Source: an uncultured Ruminococcus sp.
Lineage (GTDB): Bacteria > Bacillota_A > Clostridia > Oscillospirales > Acutalibacteraceae
NCBI GenBank assembly: GCA_902798605.1
Contig: CADBXH010000062.1
Span: 1-23,537 of the forward strand
Length of the DNA stretch: 23,537 nucleotides
Reading direction: 5' to 3'
Shown: positions 8,392 to 14,670 of the stretch, in pieces
Layout of the letters: every line of letters begins with the position of its first letter
How positions within the stretch are numbered: the stretch's first letter is position 1
Notes under the pieces: model-generated
The model's database searches: none
The model's input: the letters and a program-made list of their open reading frames with translations, nothing else
What the model was told of the DNA's origin: nothing
Translations under genes and position numbers: made by a program

Positions 8392-8447
8392 TATATATCC
8401 CTCCGGTTATCACGAACATTGGACTTTCCGGGTTTTCCGAACGTCAT
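8391..8447 (-). CDS. 18-codon mini-ORF made by duplication of the yfhO tail
   Basis: The ATG at 8447-8445 overlaps the yfhO stop as TAATG. The frame reads MTFGKPGKSNVRDNRRDI and stops at 8393-8391, again as TAATG with the pepV start. The peptide mirrors the last residues of YfhO (RRSGKSNIRDNWRDI). It has no good ribosome site of its own and could only be translated by coupling. It may be only a translational bridge or a fossil, and no function is claimed. Confidence 0.45.
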   Translation of the reverse strand: MTFGKPGKSNVRDNRRDI

Positions 8448-8503
8448 TATATATCTCGCCAGTTATCGCGGATATTTGACTTTCCGGATCTTCTGACCTT
8501 TTT
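8391..8503 (-). repeat. Imperfect 56-bp tandem duplication at the yfhO-pepV junction
   Basis: Two head-to-tail copies with a period of 56 bases, about three quarters identical by eye. The copy at about 8448-8503 is the genuine 3' end of yfhO. The copy at 8392-8447 follows the yfhO stop and supplies the ribosome site of pepV. Both end in the same GATATATAATG, so each copy places an ATG over a TAA stop. Confidence 0.85.
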
Positions 8504-10945
8504 TACAATAAAGACCGTCAGCACCGTGAGCAAATAAACAACATACGCCGCAAGCGCGCAAAGGCTAATCTTTATGCCTAAATCAAGCCCCGGAGTGCGG
8601 TACTTGAACACTATCTCGCTCTTTGTGTGACCGGGCACCCTGACCGCCATAAAGCCGTAGTCGACCTTTTCTACGTCTACGGGTTCGCCGTTCACCTCTG
8701 CGGTAAAGCCCTCACTGTAGGGAACCGAGAAAAACATCAGCTTGTCGTTTCCCTTGTTTTCGTATTCCGCTCTGAATCCGTCGTCCGTGTACTCAAACTT
8801 TGAACAGGTATCCTGTTTCAGCTTGTCGCACGCGTATTTAAGCTGCGCCGAACCGAAGGTGTAGTCGTCCGTAACGCTCTTGAAGTGTTCCGGAGCATCG
8901 CCGTAGAGCTCCTTGTATTTTTCCTCGGTATATCCCGTTATATCGGAGTATTTTTCCATCTGCTCGCGAGATAAGATCATTGCGTAAACGAGCGCCTGGG
9001 GACGTTCCTTTTCCATTATGCGCTCAAATTCCTCCTCGGTGATATAGCTGTCAAAGCAATATCCCATGGGGATGTAGTTTTCATCTATGTATATGTCAAA
9101 GCTGTTGCAGCTTTTTAGGTACTTCCAGCCGGGCATTTTGGTTCTGCCCGCGTTGTCGACAAAGCTCTTGTCAACGCTGAAATCCCCGTTGTCCATAATA
9201 TAGTCAAAGTAATACTTTGTGCTCAAAAACGGTCTTAGGGCGTATGCCGAAAAATCGGGACGCGAGGCAACATCGCGCTTGACTCCGATCTTGCTGTAGA
9301 ACTGCATTATCGAAGGCGAGACCGAGCTTTGGAAGCAATTGATGCTCTGGACTCTCCAGTACATCGAGGTATTGTCAACGCATTTGTAAAAATCGCTTCT
9401 TTCGGTCTCAAGGTCCGCTACTTCTATACTATCGCGCTGGTTTATTATATCCTTTTGAATCGTCTTTGTAGAGCCGCTGCCGAGAACTCCCGTTCCGATT
9501 ATAAAGAACGATGTTCCAAGCGCGACCAACAGCACTGTCGCGGTTGCCGCGATAAAAAATCTCAGACGGTTTTTCAGGAACTTTTTGTATATCAGCGCCA
9601 GCGCCAGCAAGCACATCATAGCCATCAGCGCGTATATCCAAAAGCGCAGGTTGTCGCCCTGAACGCCGAGCGTATACACTTCCTCTTCGGCCTTTTCGGC
9701 TGTTTCGCTTTCGACTGTCTTAGGCATCAAGCCTATGAGCGCGATAGCGCCGAGGGTTATTCCCGATGACCAGATCAGCGCGCGCGTCCAGTTTGTGCGC
9801 TTTTCCTCGACCGCCCTGATCGTAGCCAACACAAATATGAGCACGAGCATATAGTACCATCTGGTGTAGTAGATCGAGCTGTTGAGCATCTGGAACATAC
9901 TGTTGAGCACGGGAACAAACGCGAACAGTATCAATAGGCAAATGAGCTTTTTTATCCAGTCGCGTTTTTTTAGCTGCAAATAAGCTATTACGCCGGTCAT
10001 ACCGAACATCGGCAGCCAACCCGCGACCGATGCCCACTTGCAGTTTGACTCGGGCGTAAAGGTCGGCATAGCGGGCATATCCGCCGGGAAGAAAAACGCC
10101 AAAACCGCCAGCCAGTAACGCTGCGGCTTGTCGTGGACAAGCGAACTCCAGTCCTTTGGCAGGGTGTCGAGCCGCGGATTTCCGAGCAGCCCCAAGACCG
10201 AGGGCAAAAGCATAAAAGCGGAACCCGCAAAACCTATCGCCACCTCGAGCGCCAAAAGCAGAAATTCGGTGATTTTGAATTTATATGTCTTTGTGAGCGT
10301 GAGCATCAAAAAATACATTATGACAAAGAGCACCTGACCCACAAAGAAGTAGTAATTTACAACGCACGCCGCGCACACCGCAACCGCAAAAAGTCCCCTG
10401 CGCTTGTCAAACAGAAATGTATCGAGCGCCGCCAAAAGCAGCGGGAACATTATCATCGGTTCGTGAAAATGGAAAAAGAATACGTTGTAGATGGAAAAGC
10501 CCGAAAAGGCGTAAAGGATACCGCCCATTACCGCGAACGGCTTGTACTCGACATACCTTTGCAGGAAAAGATACGCCGCGCCCGCCGCACAGGCAAACTT
10601 TAATATCAGTATAGGACCGATAAGATACGGAACGAATTCGTTGTCAAACGGGATAGTCATCCAGAAAAACGGACTGCCGAGCGTGTAAAAGCTGTAGCTC
10701 GAGATAGTATCGCTGCCGAGGTCGGTAAGGTGATTCCAGCCCAGATCTCCGCTTCTTACCTGCGCGTGAAGCATCTGGTAAAACGGGATCTCCTGAACAT
10801 TAAAATCTCCGTAGTAATAAAATATGCCGCCCTGATAAACAATAAAAGGTATAAACAACGCTGCCGCTACGATCAGACCGACAAAAAATGTCAGCAGAAA
10901 GAAGTGGCCGTTCCGGGGCTTATAGCGCTGTAGTGTTTTCCCCAT
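8447..10945 (-). CDS. yfhO: YfhO-family membrane protein (GT-C-like glycan modification)
   Basis: An 832-aa protein with about a dozen membrane helices in the first two thirds, an extracytoplasmic domain (about residues 500-790) and a last helix before a basic tail. Near the N-terminus, the loop GGIFYYYGDFNVQEIPFY with an acidic pair, followed by SYSFYTLGSPFFW, is typical of YfhO. In other Firmicutes YfhO proteins are needed to glycosylate lipoteichoic acid. I place the start at 10945 (MGKTLQRYKP), which has an AGGAG site 9 bases upstream. An in-frame ATG 96 bases earlier lies next to the transcription start and has no such site. It heads a five-gene minus-strand run with pepV, a membrane protein, GT2 and LicD, which suggests surface-polymer decoration. 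Confidence 0.88.
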   Translation of the reverse strand: MGKTLQRYKPRNGHFFLLTFFVGLIVAAALFIPFIVYQGGIFYYYGDFNVQEIPFYQMLHAQVRSGDLGWNHLTDLGSDTISSYSFYTLGSPFFWMTIPFDNEFVPYLIGPILILKFACAAGAAYLFLQRYVEYKPFAVMGGILYAFSGFSIYNVFFFHFHEPMIMFPLLLAALDTFLFDKRRGLFAVAVCAACVVNYYFFVGQVLFVIMYFLMLTLTKTYKFKITEFLLLALEVAIGFAGSAFMLLPSVLGLLGNPRLDTLPKDWSSLVHDKPQRYWLAVLAFFFPADMPAMPTFTPESNCKWASVAGWLPMFGMTGVIAYLQLKKRDWIKKLICLLILFAFVPVLNSMFQMLNSSIYYTRWYYMLVLIFVLATIRAVEEKRTNWTRALIWSSGITLGAIALIGLMPKTVESETAEKAEEEVYTLGVQGDNLRFWIYALMAMMCLLALALIYKKFLKNRLRFFIAATATVLLVALGTSFFIIGTGVLGSGSTKTIQKDIINQRDSIEVADLETERSDFYKCVDNTSMYWRVQSINCFQSSVSPSIMQFYSKIGVKRDVASRPDFSAYALRPFLSTKYYFDYIMDNGDFSVDKSFVDNAGRTKMPGWKYLKSCNSFDIYIDENYIPMGYCFDSYITEEEFERIMEKERPQALVYAMILSREQMEKYSDITGYTEEKYKELYGDAPEHFKSVTDDYTFGSAQLKYACDKLKQDTCSKFEYTDDGFRAEYENKGNDKLMFFSVPYSEGFTAEVNGEPVDVEKVDYGFMAVRVPGHTKSEIVFKYRTPGLDLGIKISLCALAAYVVYLLTVLTVFIVKKVRRSGKSNIRDNWRDI

Positions 10946-10968
10946 TGAAAAAACTCCTGTAATAATCT

Positions 10969-10996
10969 TTGACTTTTGTAATAAAAACGGTATAAT
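10969..10996 (+). promoter_or_regulatory. Candidate yfbR promoter (plus strand)
   Basis: TTGACT (10969-10974), a 16-base spacer and a perfect TATAAT (10991-10996) point rightwards, with a predicted start near 11003 and a leader of about 120 bases before yfbR. It lies upstream of, and faces, the leftward yfhO promoter, so the two leaders would be complementary over roughly 11003-11050. Confidence 0.65.
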
Positions 10997-11056
10997 AAGC
11001 TTAGTGAACCGTGCAAAAACCTGCGTTTTAGGTTTTATCACACTCTATATTTGTTT

Positions 11057-11065
11057 ATTATACCA
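11057..11065 (-). promoter_or_regulatory. Candidate yfhO promoter (extended -10)
   Basis: On the minus strand, TGGTATAAT gives an extended -10 with a perfect TATAAT (11057-11062). The -35 region at about 11080-11085 (GTGCAA) is poor, which an extended -10 can tolerate. The start would be near 11050, about 105 bases upstream of yfhO. The leader contains the inverted repeat AAAACCT / AGGTTTT (11016-11036). Confidence 0.6.
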
Positions 11066-11122
11066 TAAATATATTGTTTTTGCACTATTTTTGCTAAAAT
11101 TTTTTATTTGGAGTATTAAATT

Positions 11123-11710
11123 ATGACCTCTTCTCATTTTTACGCTATGCTCTCGCGGATGAAGTACATCAACCGCTGGGGACTTATGAACAACACAAGA
11201 CCCGAAAACATCAGCGAACACAGCCAACAGGTGGCGATCCTGACCCACTGCCTTGTGCTGATACACAACAAGCGCTTCGGCGGTAAGCTTGACGCCCAGC
11301 GCGCGGCTCTGCTCGCGGTTTTTCACGATTCGACCGAGATCATTACCGGCGATATGCCCACTCCGATAAAGTACCAAAACCCCGAGATCATCGGCGCGTA
11401 CAAGCAGATCGAGGAAAATGCCGCAGACAGGCTTGTTTCTCTTTTGCCCGAGGATTTCAGGGATGAATACGAGCAAATCCTGAAGCAAAGCGGAGAACAG
11501 GACGAACAACTGCACAGGTTTGTAAAGGCAGCCGATAAGTTTTCGGCGCTGATCAAGTGCATTGAAGAGATGCGAATGGGCAACGATGAGTTCAGAAAGG
11601 CAAAGGAAACCATACAAAAGTCGATCGACGATATGGATATGGATGAGGCAAGGGTTTTTGAAAAGGAATTTCTGCCGTCGTTCTACCTCGTGCTTGACGA
11701 ATTGGAATAA
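11123..11710 (+). CDS. yfbR: 5'-deoxynucleotidase, YfbR family (HD domain)
   Basis: A 195-aa cytosolic HD phosphohydrolase that removes phosphate from deoxynucleoside 5'-monophosphates. It follows E. coli YfbR closely from end to end: SHFYAMLSRMKYINRW at the N-terminus, the metal ligands H33 (SEHS), H68-D69 (FHDS) and D138 (KAADKF), with R18, E72 and D77 also in place. The specificity segment TGDMPTPIKY matches the family. Length is usual (about 199). The start has a GGAG site about 10 bases upstream. It is a single-gene unit between two envelope gene groups. A role in dNMP pool balance or dUMP supply is known for the family and not shown here. Confidence 0.93.
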   Translation: MTSSHFYAMLSRMKYINRWGLMNNTRPENISEHSQQVAILTHCLVLIHNKRFGGKLDAQRAALLAVFHDSTEIITGDMPTPIKYQNPEIIGAYKQIEENAADRLVSLLPEDFRDEYEQILKQSGEQDEQLHRFVKAADKFSALIKCIEEMRMGNDEFRKAKETIQKSIDDMDMDEARVFEKEFLPSFYLVLDELE

Positions 11711-11856
11711 AACCATATAAACCCAAAAAGACACGCCGAATTCACAATATTTTCACAATTTTGATTATCTATATCAAAAAAACACATTTTCTCTCCCCAA
11801 ATTTCGTCACCCCAAAAACCTATATTTCTAAAAAAGAATTATCTATTGGAATTATG

Positions 11857-11865
11857 TGGTATAAT
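11857..11865 (+). promoter_or_regulatory. LCP gene promoter (extended -10)
   Basis: TGG directly before a perfect TATAAT (11860-11865) forms an extended -10, about 75 bases upstream of the LCP start. No convincing -35 box is seen. The preceding spacer after yfbR is AT-rich and contains no hairpin terminator I could identify. Confidence 0.6.
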
Positions 11866-11944
11866 ATAAAATGTCTATTTGCAGGATTTAGCATTATACT
11901 AATTATAGCTTTTATAGCTTTCTGAATAATACAGGAGGAATAAT

Positions 11945-13132
11945 ATGGCAAATTCTCACGGCCACTATGTTGATATCAGCTCAAACACTCAAGTGTTTAA
12001 GCTCTACAACAAAAAAGGCAGAGTAATAAGAGTTTTGTGTCTTGTATTTTCAATATTGTTTTTGCTTGGCGGCAGCGCTATTCTTTATTACTTCGCACTG
12101 CTCAACTCTATGAACTTTTCTGATTTTACGGGAGGTCCCGACAAAGATAACCCCGATTCGGTTTCTTCAACTCTCGCGGCAGAAATGGCAGGCGACGGAA
12201 CCCAGCTTACAGTTGGTGACGGACAGCTGCTTCAGGACAGCAAGGTACTCAACGTAATGCTGTTCGGTGAAGACAACAGCCACGGCGATAAATACGGACG
12301 TACCGATACAATGATTATGCTGTCGATCGATAACTGGCACAAGAAACTAAAGCTGACTTCTTTCCAGCGCGACACATATGTTTATATCCCCGGTCACGGA
12401 ATGAACAAAATCAACGCTGCCTACTCCGAAGGCGGCCCCAAGCTGACTATTGAAACAATAGAGGCAAACTTCGGAATCAAAATAGACCGCTACGCGGTCG
12501 TCGATTTTGACAGCTTTATTGAGATAATCGATACCCTCGGCGGAATCGATATGGAATTGACTCAGGATGAGATCGACTATATCAACTATCAGATGTACAA
12601 AAACGATCAGTCAGATGATAGGACAACGATCAAGGATTCGCCCGGTGTGGTTCACCTTAACGGTCAGGAAGCTCTTTGGTACGCCAGAGACCGCGGCCTG
12701 ACAAAAGGCGAGGACGACAACGAGATCGGCCTCAGCGGAGATGACTGGGACAGAACTTCTCGTCAGAGAAAGCTTCTCGAAAAACTCATCACCGATATGA
12801 AGGGCGCCGACCTTACGAAGATCGTTTCTATCGTTAGCAAGATCGGTCCTATGATCACCACAAACCTCAAAAAGGATGAGATCACCGCGCTTGTTTCTCA
12901 CGCGCCCACCTACCTCAGCTACAAGGTTGAGCAGTACTACATCCCTACAGAGGGACTTTGGTATTACGACAACAATACTTCCGTGGGTTCGGTCATCGCT
13001 ATTGCCGATATGAACGCTCAGCGTATGGCATTCGCGAAGTTCATTTATGAAGACAGGATCACGGGCGGCACCGAAAGCGGTGACTCGTCGAGTTCATCTT
13101 CGAGTTCGTCTTCAAACTCATCATCGAACTAA
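11945..13132 (+). CDS. LytR-CpsA-Psr (LCP) family protein, intact
   Basis: A 395-aa envelope enzyme of the family that moves undecaprenyl-linked polymers (wall teichoic acid, capsule) onto peptidoglycan. After a cytosolic N-terminus comes one membrane helix (about 28-52), a spacer, then the LCP domain from about residue 100. Polyprenyl-phosphate-binding and catalytic motifs are all present: GRTDTMIMLSID (R119, D121), SFQRDTYVYIPG (R142), the GG of LGGID (199-200), YARDRG (R248, R250) and DRTSRQRK (270-276). The protein ends in a run of serines (from about residue 378) that looks like a flexible wall-spanning tail. AGGAGG before the ATG fixes the start. It has its own promoter and a strong terminator. 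The related gene at 14671-15951 is broken, so this may be the working copy nearby. Confidence 0.93.
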   Translation: MANSHGHYVDISSNTQVFKLYNKKGRVIRVLCLVFSILFLLGGSAILYYFALLNSMNFSDFTGGPDKDNPDSVSSTLAAEMAGDGTQLTVGDGQLLQDSKVLNVMLFGEDNSHGDKYGRTDTMIMLSIDNWHKKLKLTSFQRDTYVYIPGHGMNKINAAYSEGGPKLTIETIEANFGIKIDRYAVVDFDSFIEIIDTLGGIDMELTQDEIDYINYQMYKNDQSDDRTTIKDSPGVVHLNGQEALWYARDRGLTKGEDDNEIGLSGDDWDRTSRQRKLLEKLITDMKGADLTKIVSIVSKIGPMITTNLKKDEITALVSHAPTYLSYKVEQYYIPTEGLWYYDNNTSVGSVIAIADMNAQRMAFAKFIYEDRITGGTESGDSSSSSSSSSSNSSSN

Positions 13133-13146
13133 ATCATAAAAACTAA

Positions 13147-13177
13147 GGGTTGACTCATTTGAGTCAACCCTCTTTTT
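13147..13177 (+). terminator. LCP gene terminator
   Basis: GGGTTGACTC pairs perfectly with GAGTCAACCC (13147-13170) around ATTT, followed by TCTTTTT. The other strand has a weaker T-tract (TTAGTTTTT), so it may also end the convergent VWA gene. Confidence 0.92.
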
Positions 13178-13208
13178 GCTTTATCGGCGATCGTACCGCC
13201 ATTGCAAG

Positions 13209-13856
13209 TCATCTGCTGTTGTGATCCTCGCTGATTTTGTGACTCCAGCTTGGGCGCAGTCTTTTGCCGCCTCTGACATCCGACACCGCCGCACTGACTG
13301 CCTCGTAAACCACGCCTGTTCCGCGACTGTCCGCCGTGTAGTCTACCGCCCTGTCGCGATTGATACCGTAGGTGTTCGCGGTCTCTATAGCGTCGATATT
13401 CGCGCCGATAAACAGGAATTCCCAGCCGTCTTTTTCTTTCTTTTGCTCGATCAGCCTCTTTATATCTCGGCTGTTGTAGCGGCGGCTGGCGTTCTCCAGA
13501 CCGTCGGTCGTTATCACGAACATAGTGTGCTCGGGGATGTCCTCGGGCCGCGCGTACTTGTGGATGTTGCCGATGTGCTTGATCGAATCTCCCATTGCGT
13601 CGAGCAGTGCCGTGCAGCCTCTTACGGTGTAGTCGTCCTCGGTTATGGGCTTGATTTCTTCAAGCCGGAGCCTGTCGTGGAGCACAATGCTCTCGTGGTC
13701 GAACAGCACGGTTGAAACATACGCCGTACCGTCCTGATTCTTCTGCTTTTCTATCATCGAGTTAAAGCCGCCGATCGTGTCCTTTTCAAGGCCTGCCATT
13801 GAGCCGCTTCTGTCGAGGATAAAAACGATCTCTGTGATGTTGTTCTTCTTTGTCAT
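13209..13856 (-). CDS. von Willebrand factor A domain protein (TerY-like), cytosolic
   Basis: A 215-aa protein that is essentially one vWA domain. The complete metal-ion-dependent adhesion site is present: DRSGS at residues 15-19, T82 in RGCTALLDA, and D118 in TTDGLEN. There is no signal peptide or membrane helix, so it acts inside the cell. Bacterial stand-alone vWA proteins of this sort (TerY group) usually act as metal-dependent protein-binding scaffolds in stress or defence operons. The start follows a GGAGG site. It is transcribed divergently from an unrecognised helical protein, sharing 142 bp of control DNA with a perfect palindrome, which suggests that the two work together or are co-regulated. 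The partner protein and the actual role are unknown. Confidence 0.85.
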   Translation of the reverse strand: MTKKNNITEIVFILDRSGSMAGLEKDTIGGFNSMIEKQKNQDGTAYVSTVLFDHESIVLHDRLRLEEIKPITEDDYTVRGCTALLDAMGDSIKHIGNIHKYARPEDIPEHTMFVITTDGLENASRRYNSRDIKRLIEQKKEKDGWEFLFIGANIDAIETANTYGINRDRAVDYTADSRGTGVVYEAVSAAVSDVRGGKRLRPSWSHKISEDHNSR

Positions 13857-13868
13857 AATAAACGCCTC

Positions 13869-13921
13869 CGTTTGGTTTGTTTTTTGTTTTGTCTTTTGAC
13901 AACTATATAATAAACCAAACG
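13869..13921 (-). promoter_or_regulatory. Long inverted repeat in the leader of the VWA gene
   Basis: CGTTTGGTTT and AAACCAAACG (13912-13921 and 13869-13878) are perfect 10-bp complements 33 bases apart. Between them lies a smaller TTGTC-AAAA-GACAA hairpin. In the minus-strand transcript the outer stem would end directly against the GGAGG ribosome site. An AT-rich TATTATATAG inside the repeat could instead be the -10 region. I could not settle which. Confidence 0.5.
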
Positions 13922-13933
13922 AAGATTGCTATG

Positions 13934-13950
13934 GTCGCTTTTAAAGCGAC
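13934..13950. promoter_or_regulatory. 17-bp perfect palindrome, candidate operator of the divergent pair
   Basis: GTCGCTTT-T-AAAGCGAC is a perfect inverted repeat one base upstream of the -35 box of the plus-strand promoter, between two divergent genes. The form fits a dimeric repressor or activator site. With a 1-base centre it is unlikely to act as an RNA hairpin. The binding protein is unknown. Confidence 0.6.
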
Positions 13951-13951
13951 A

Positions 13952-13980
13952 TTTACAAATTGCTCTGTCAATGCTATAAT
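13952..13980 (+). promoter_or_regulatory. Promoter of the helical-protein gene
   Basis: TTTACA (13952-13957), a 17-base spacer and a perfect TATAAT (13975-13980). The start would lie near 13987, giving a leader of only about 12 bases that contains the ribosome site. Confidence 0.85.
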
Positions 13981-13998
13981 TGTTTCAGAGGTGATAGA

Positions 13999-14622
13999 AT
14001 GTTCTTCAAGAAGCCCGAAAGAAAAAATCTGAGCGCCGACTTTATACTCGAGCTCAAAAGATATATCGACATAAACCTTGAACCGGAGGAGGTATTTTAC
14101 GCCGCAGACGACTCCCCCGCTCCCGAGCCGCCCAAAAGAGCGGGAATAAAACGCTCTCGTGAGCGTGGAGGACATAGCGCCGATTATGCTGCGGGCACGC
14201 CGATGTCTGCGCCGCTCAGCCCCATACCACGCGCCAGACCTGCCGAGCCGGACTACATAGGGGATCTTGACGAAAGGCTCAAAATACTTGACGAGAGCTT
14301 TTCCGAAATGCTGCTCAGAAAGATCGACGATAAAGGTATGACCGACGCGCAGTGCTATAAAAAGGCGGAAATCGACCGCAAGCTGTTCTCGAAGATACGC
14401 TCAAATCCGCAGTATAAGCCGAGCAAGCAGACCGCCGTGGCGTTTGCCGTAGCGCTCGAGCTAACCCTTAAAGAGACAAGGGAGCTGCTGATGAAAGCGG
14501 GCTACGCGCTGTCGCACAGCAGTAAGTTCGATATAATAATAGAATTTTTTATTCTGAAAAAGAATTATGACCGCTTTGAAATAAACGAAGCTCTCTACGA
14601 ATTTGACCAGCCGTTAATTTAG
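13999..14622 (+). CDS. Protein with disordered linker and C-terminal helical (HTH-like) domain
   Basis: A 207-aa protein of unknown function. Residues 1-35 form a short helical, charged start. Residues 36-88 are proline-, alanine- and arginine-rich and look disordered. Residues 90-207 are a compact helical domain with SEMLLRKIDDKGMTDAQCYK, DRKLFSKIR, PSKQTAVAFAVALEL and LLMKAGYALSHSSKFD. From memory, this C-terminal domain recurs in Firmicutes, sometimes fused to macro (ADP-ribose-binding) domains; helix spacing suggests an HTH-like fold. The start at 13999 has an AGAGGTG site, and an in-frame ATG upstream would lie before the promoter -10. The gene is divergent from the VWA gene and shares its operator. 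It could be a regulator of the pair or an effector. Confidence 0.6.
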   Translation: MFFKKPERKNLSADFILELKRYIDINLEPEEVFYAADDSPAPEPPKRAGIKRSRERGGHSADYAAGTPMSAPLSPIPRARPAEPDYIGDLDERLKILDESFSEMLLRKIDDKGMTDAQCYKKAEIDRKLFSKIRSNPQYKPSKQTAVAFAVALELTLKETRELLMKAGYALSHSSKFDIIIEFFILKKNYDRFEINEALYEFDQPLI

Positions 14623-14638
14623 ATTCCCACACAAAAAA

Positions 14639-14668
14639 CGCTTCCGAAATCCGGAAGCGTTTTTTTTG
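14639..14668. terminator. Bidirectional terminator
   Basis: CGCTTCCG (14639-14646) and CGGAAGCG (14652-14659) form a perfect stem. Eight or nine T follow on the plus strand and a run of A precedes it, so it also works on the minus strand. It ends the helical-protein gene and the broken LCP gene, which converge here. Its stem resembles that of the rny terminator. Confidence 0.92.
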
Positions 14669-14670
14669 CT

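Noticed and set aside
11045..11734. A 229-codon open frame on the minus strand across yfbR
   Set aside because: The plus strand encodes YfbR with all catalytic residues in place. The minus frame has no recognisable domain or ribosome site.
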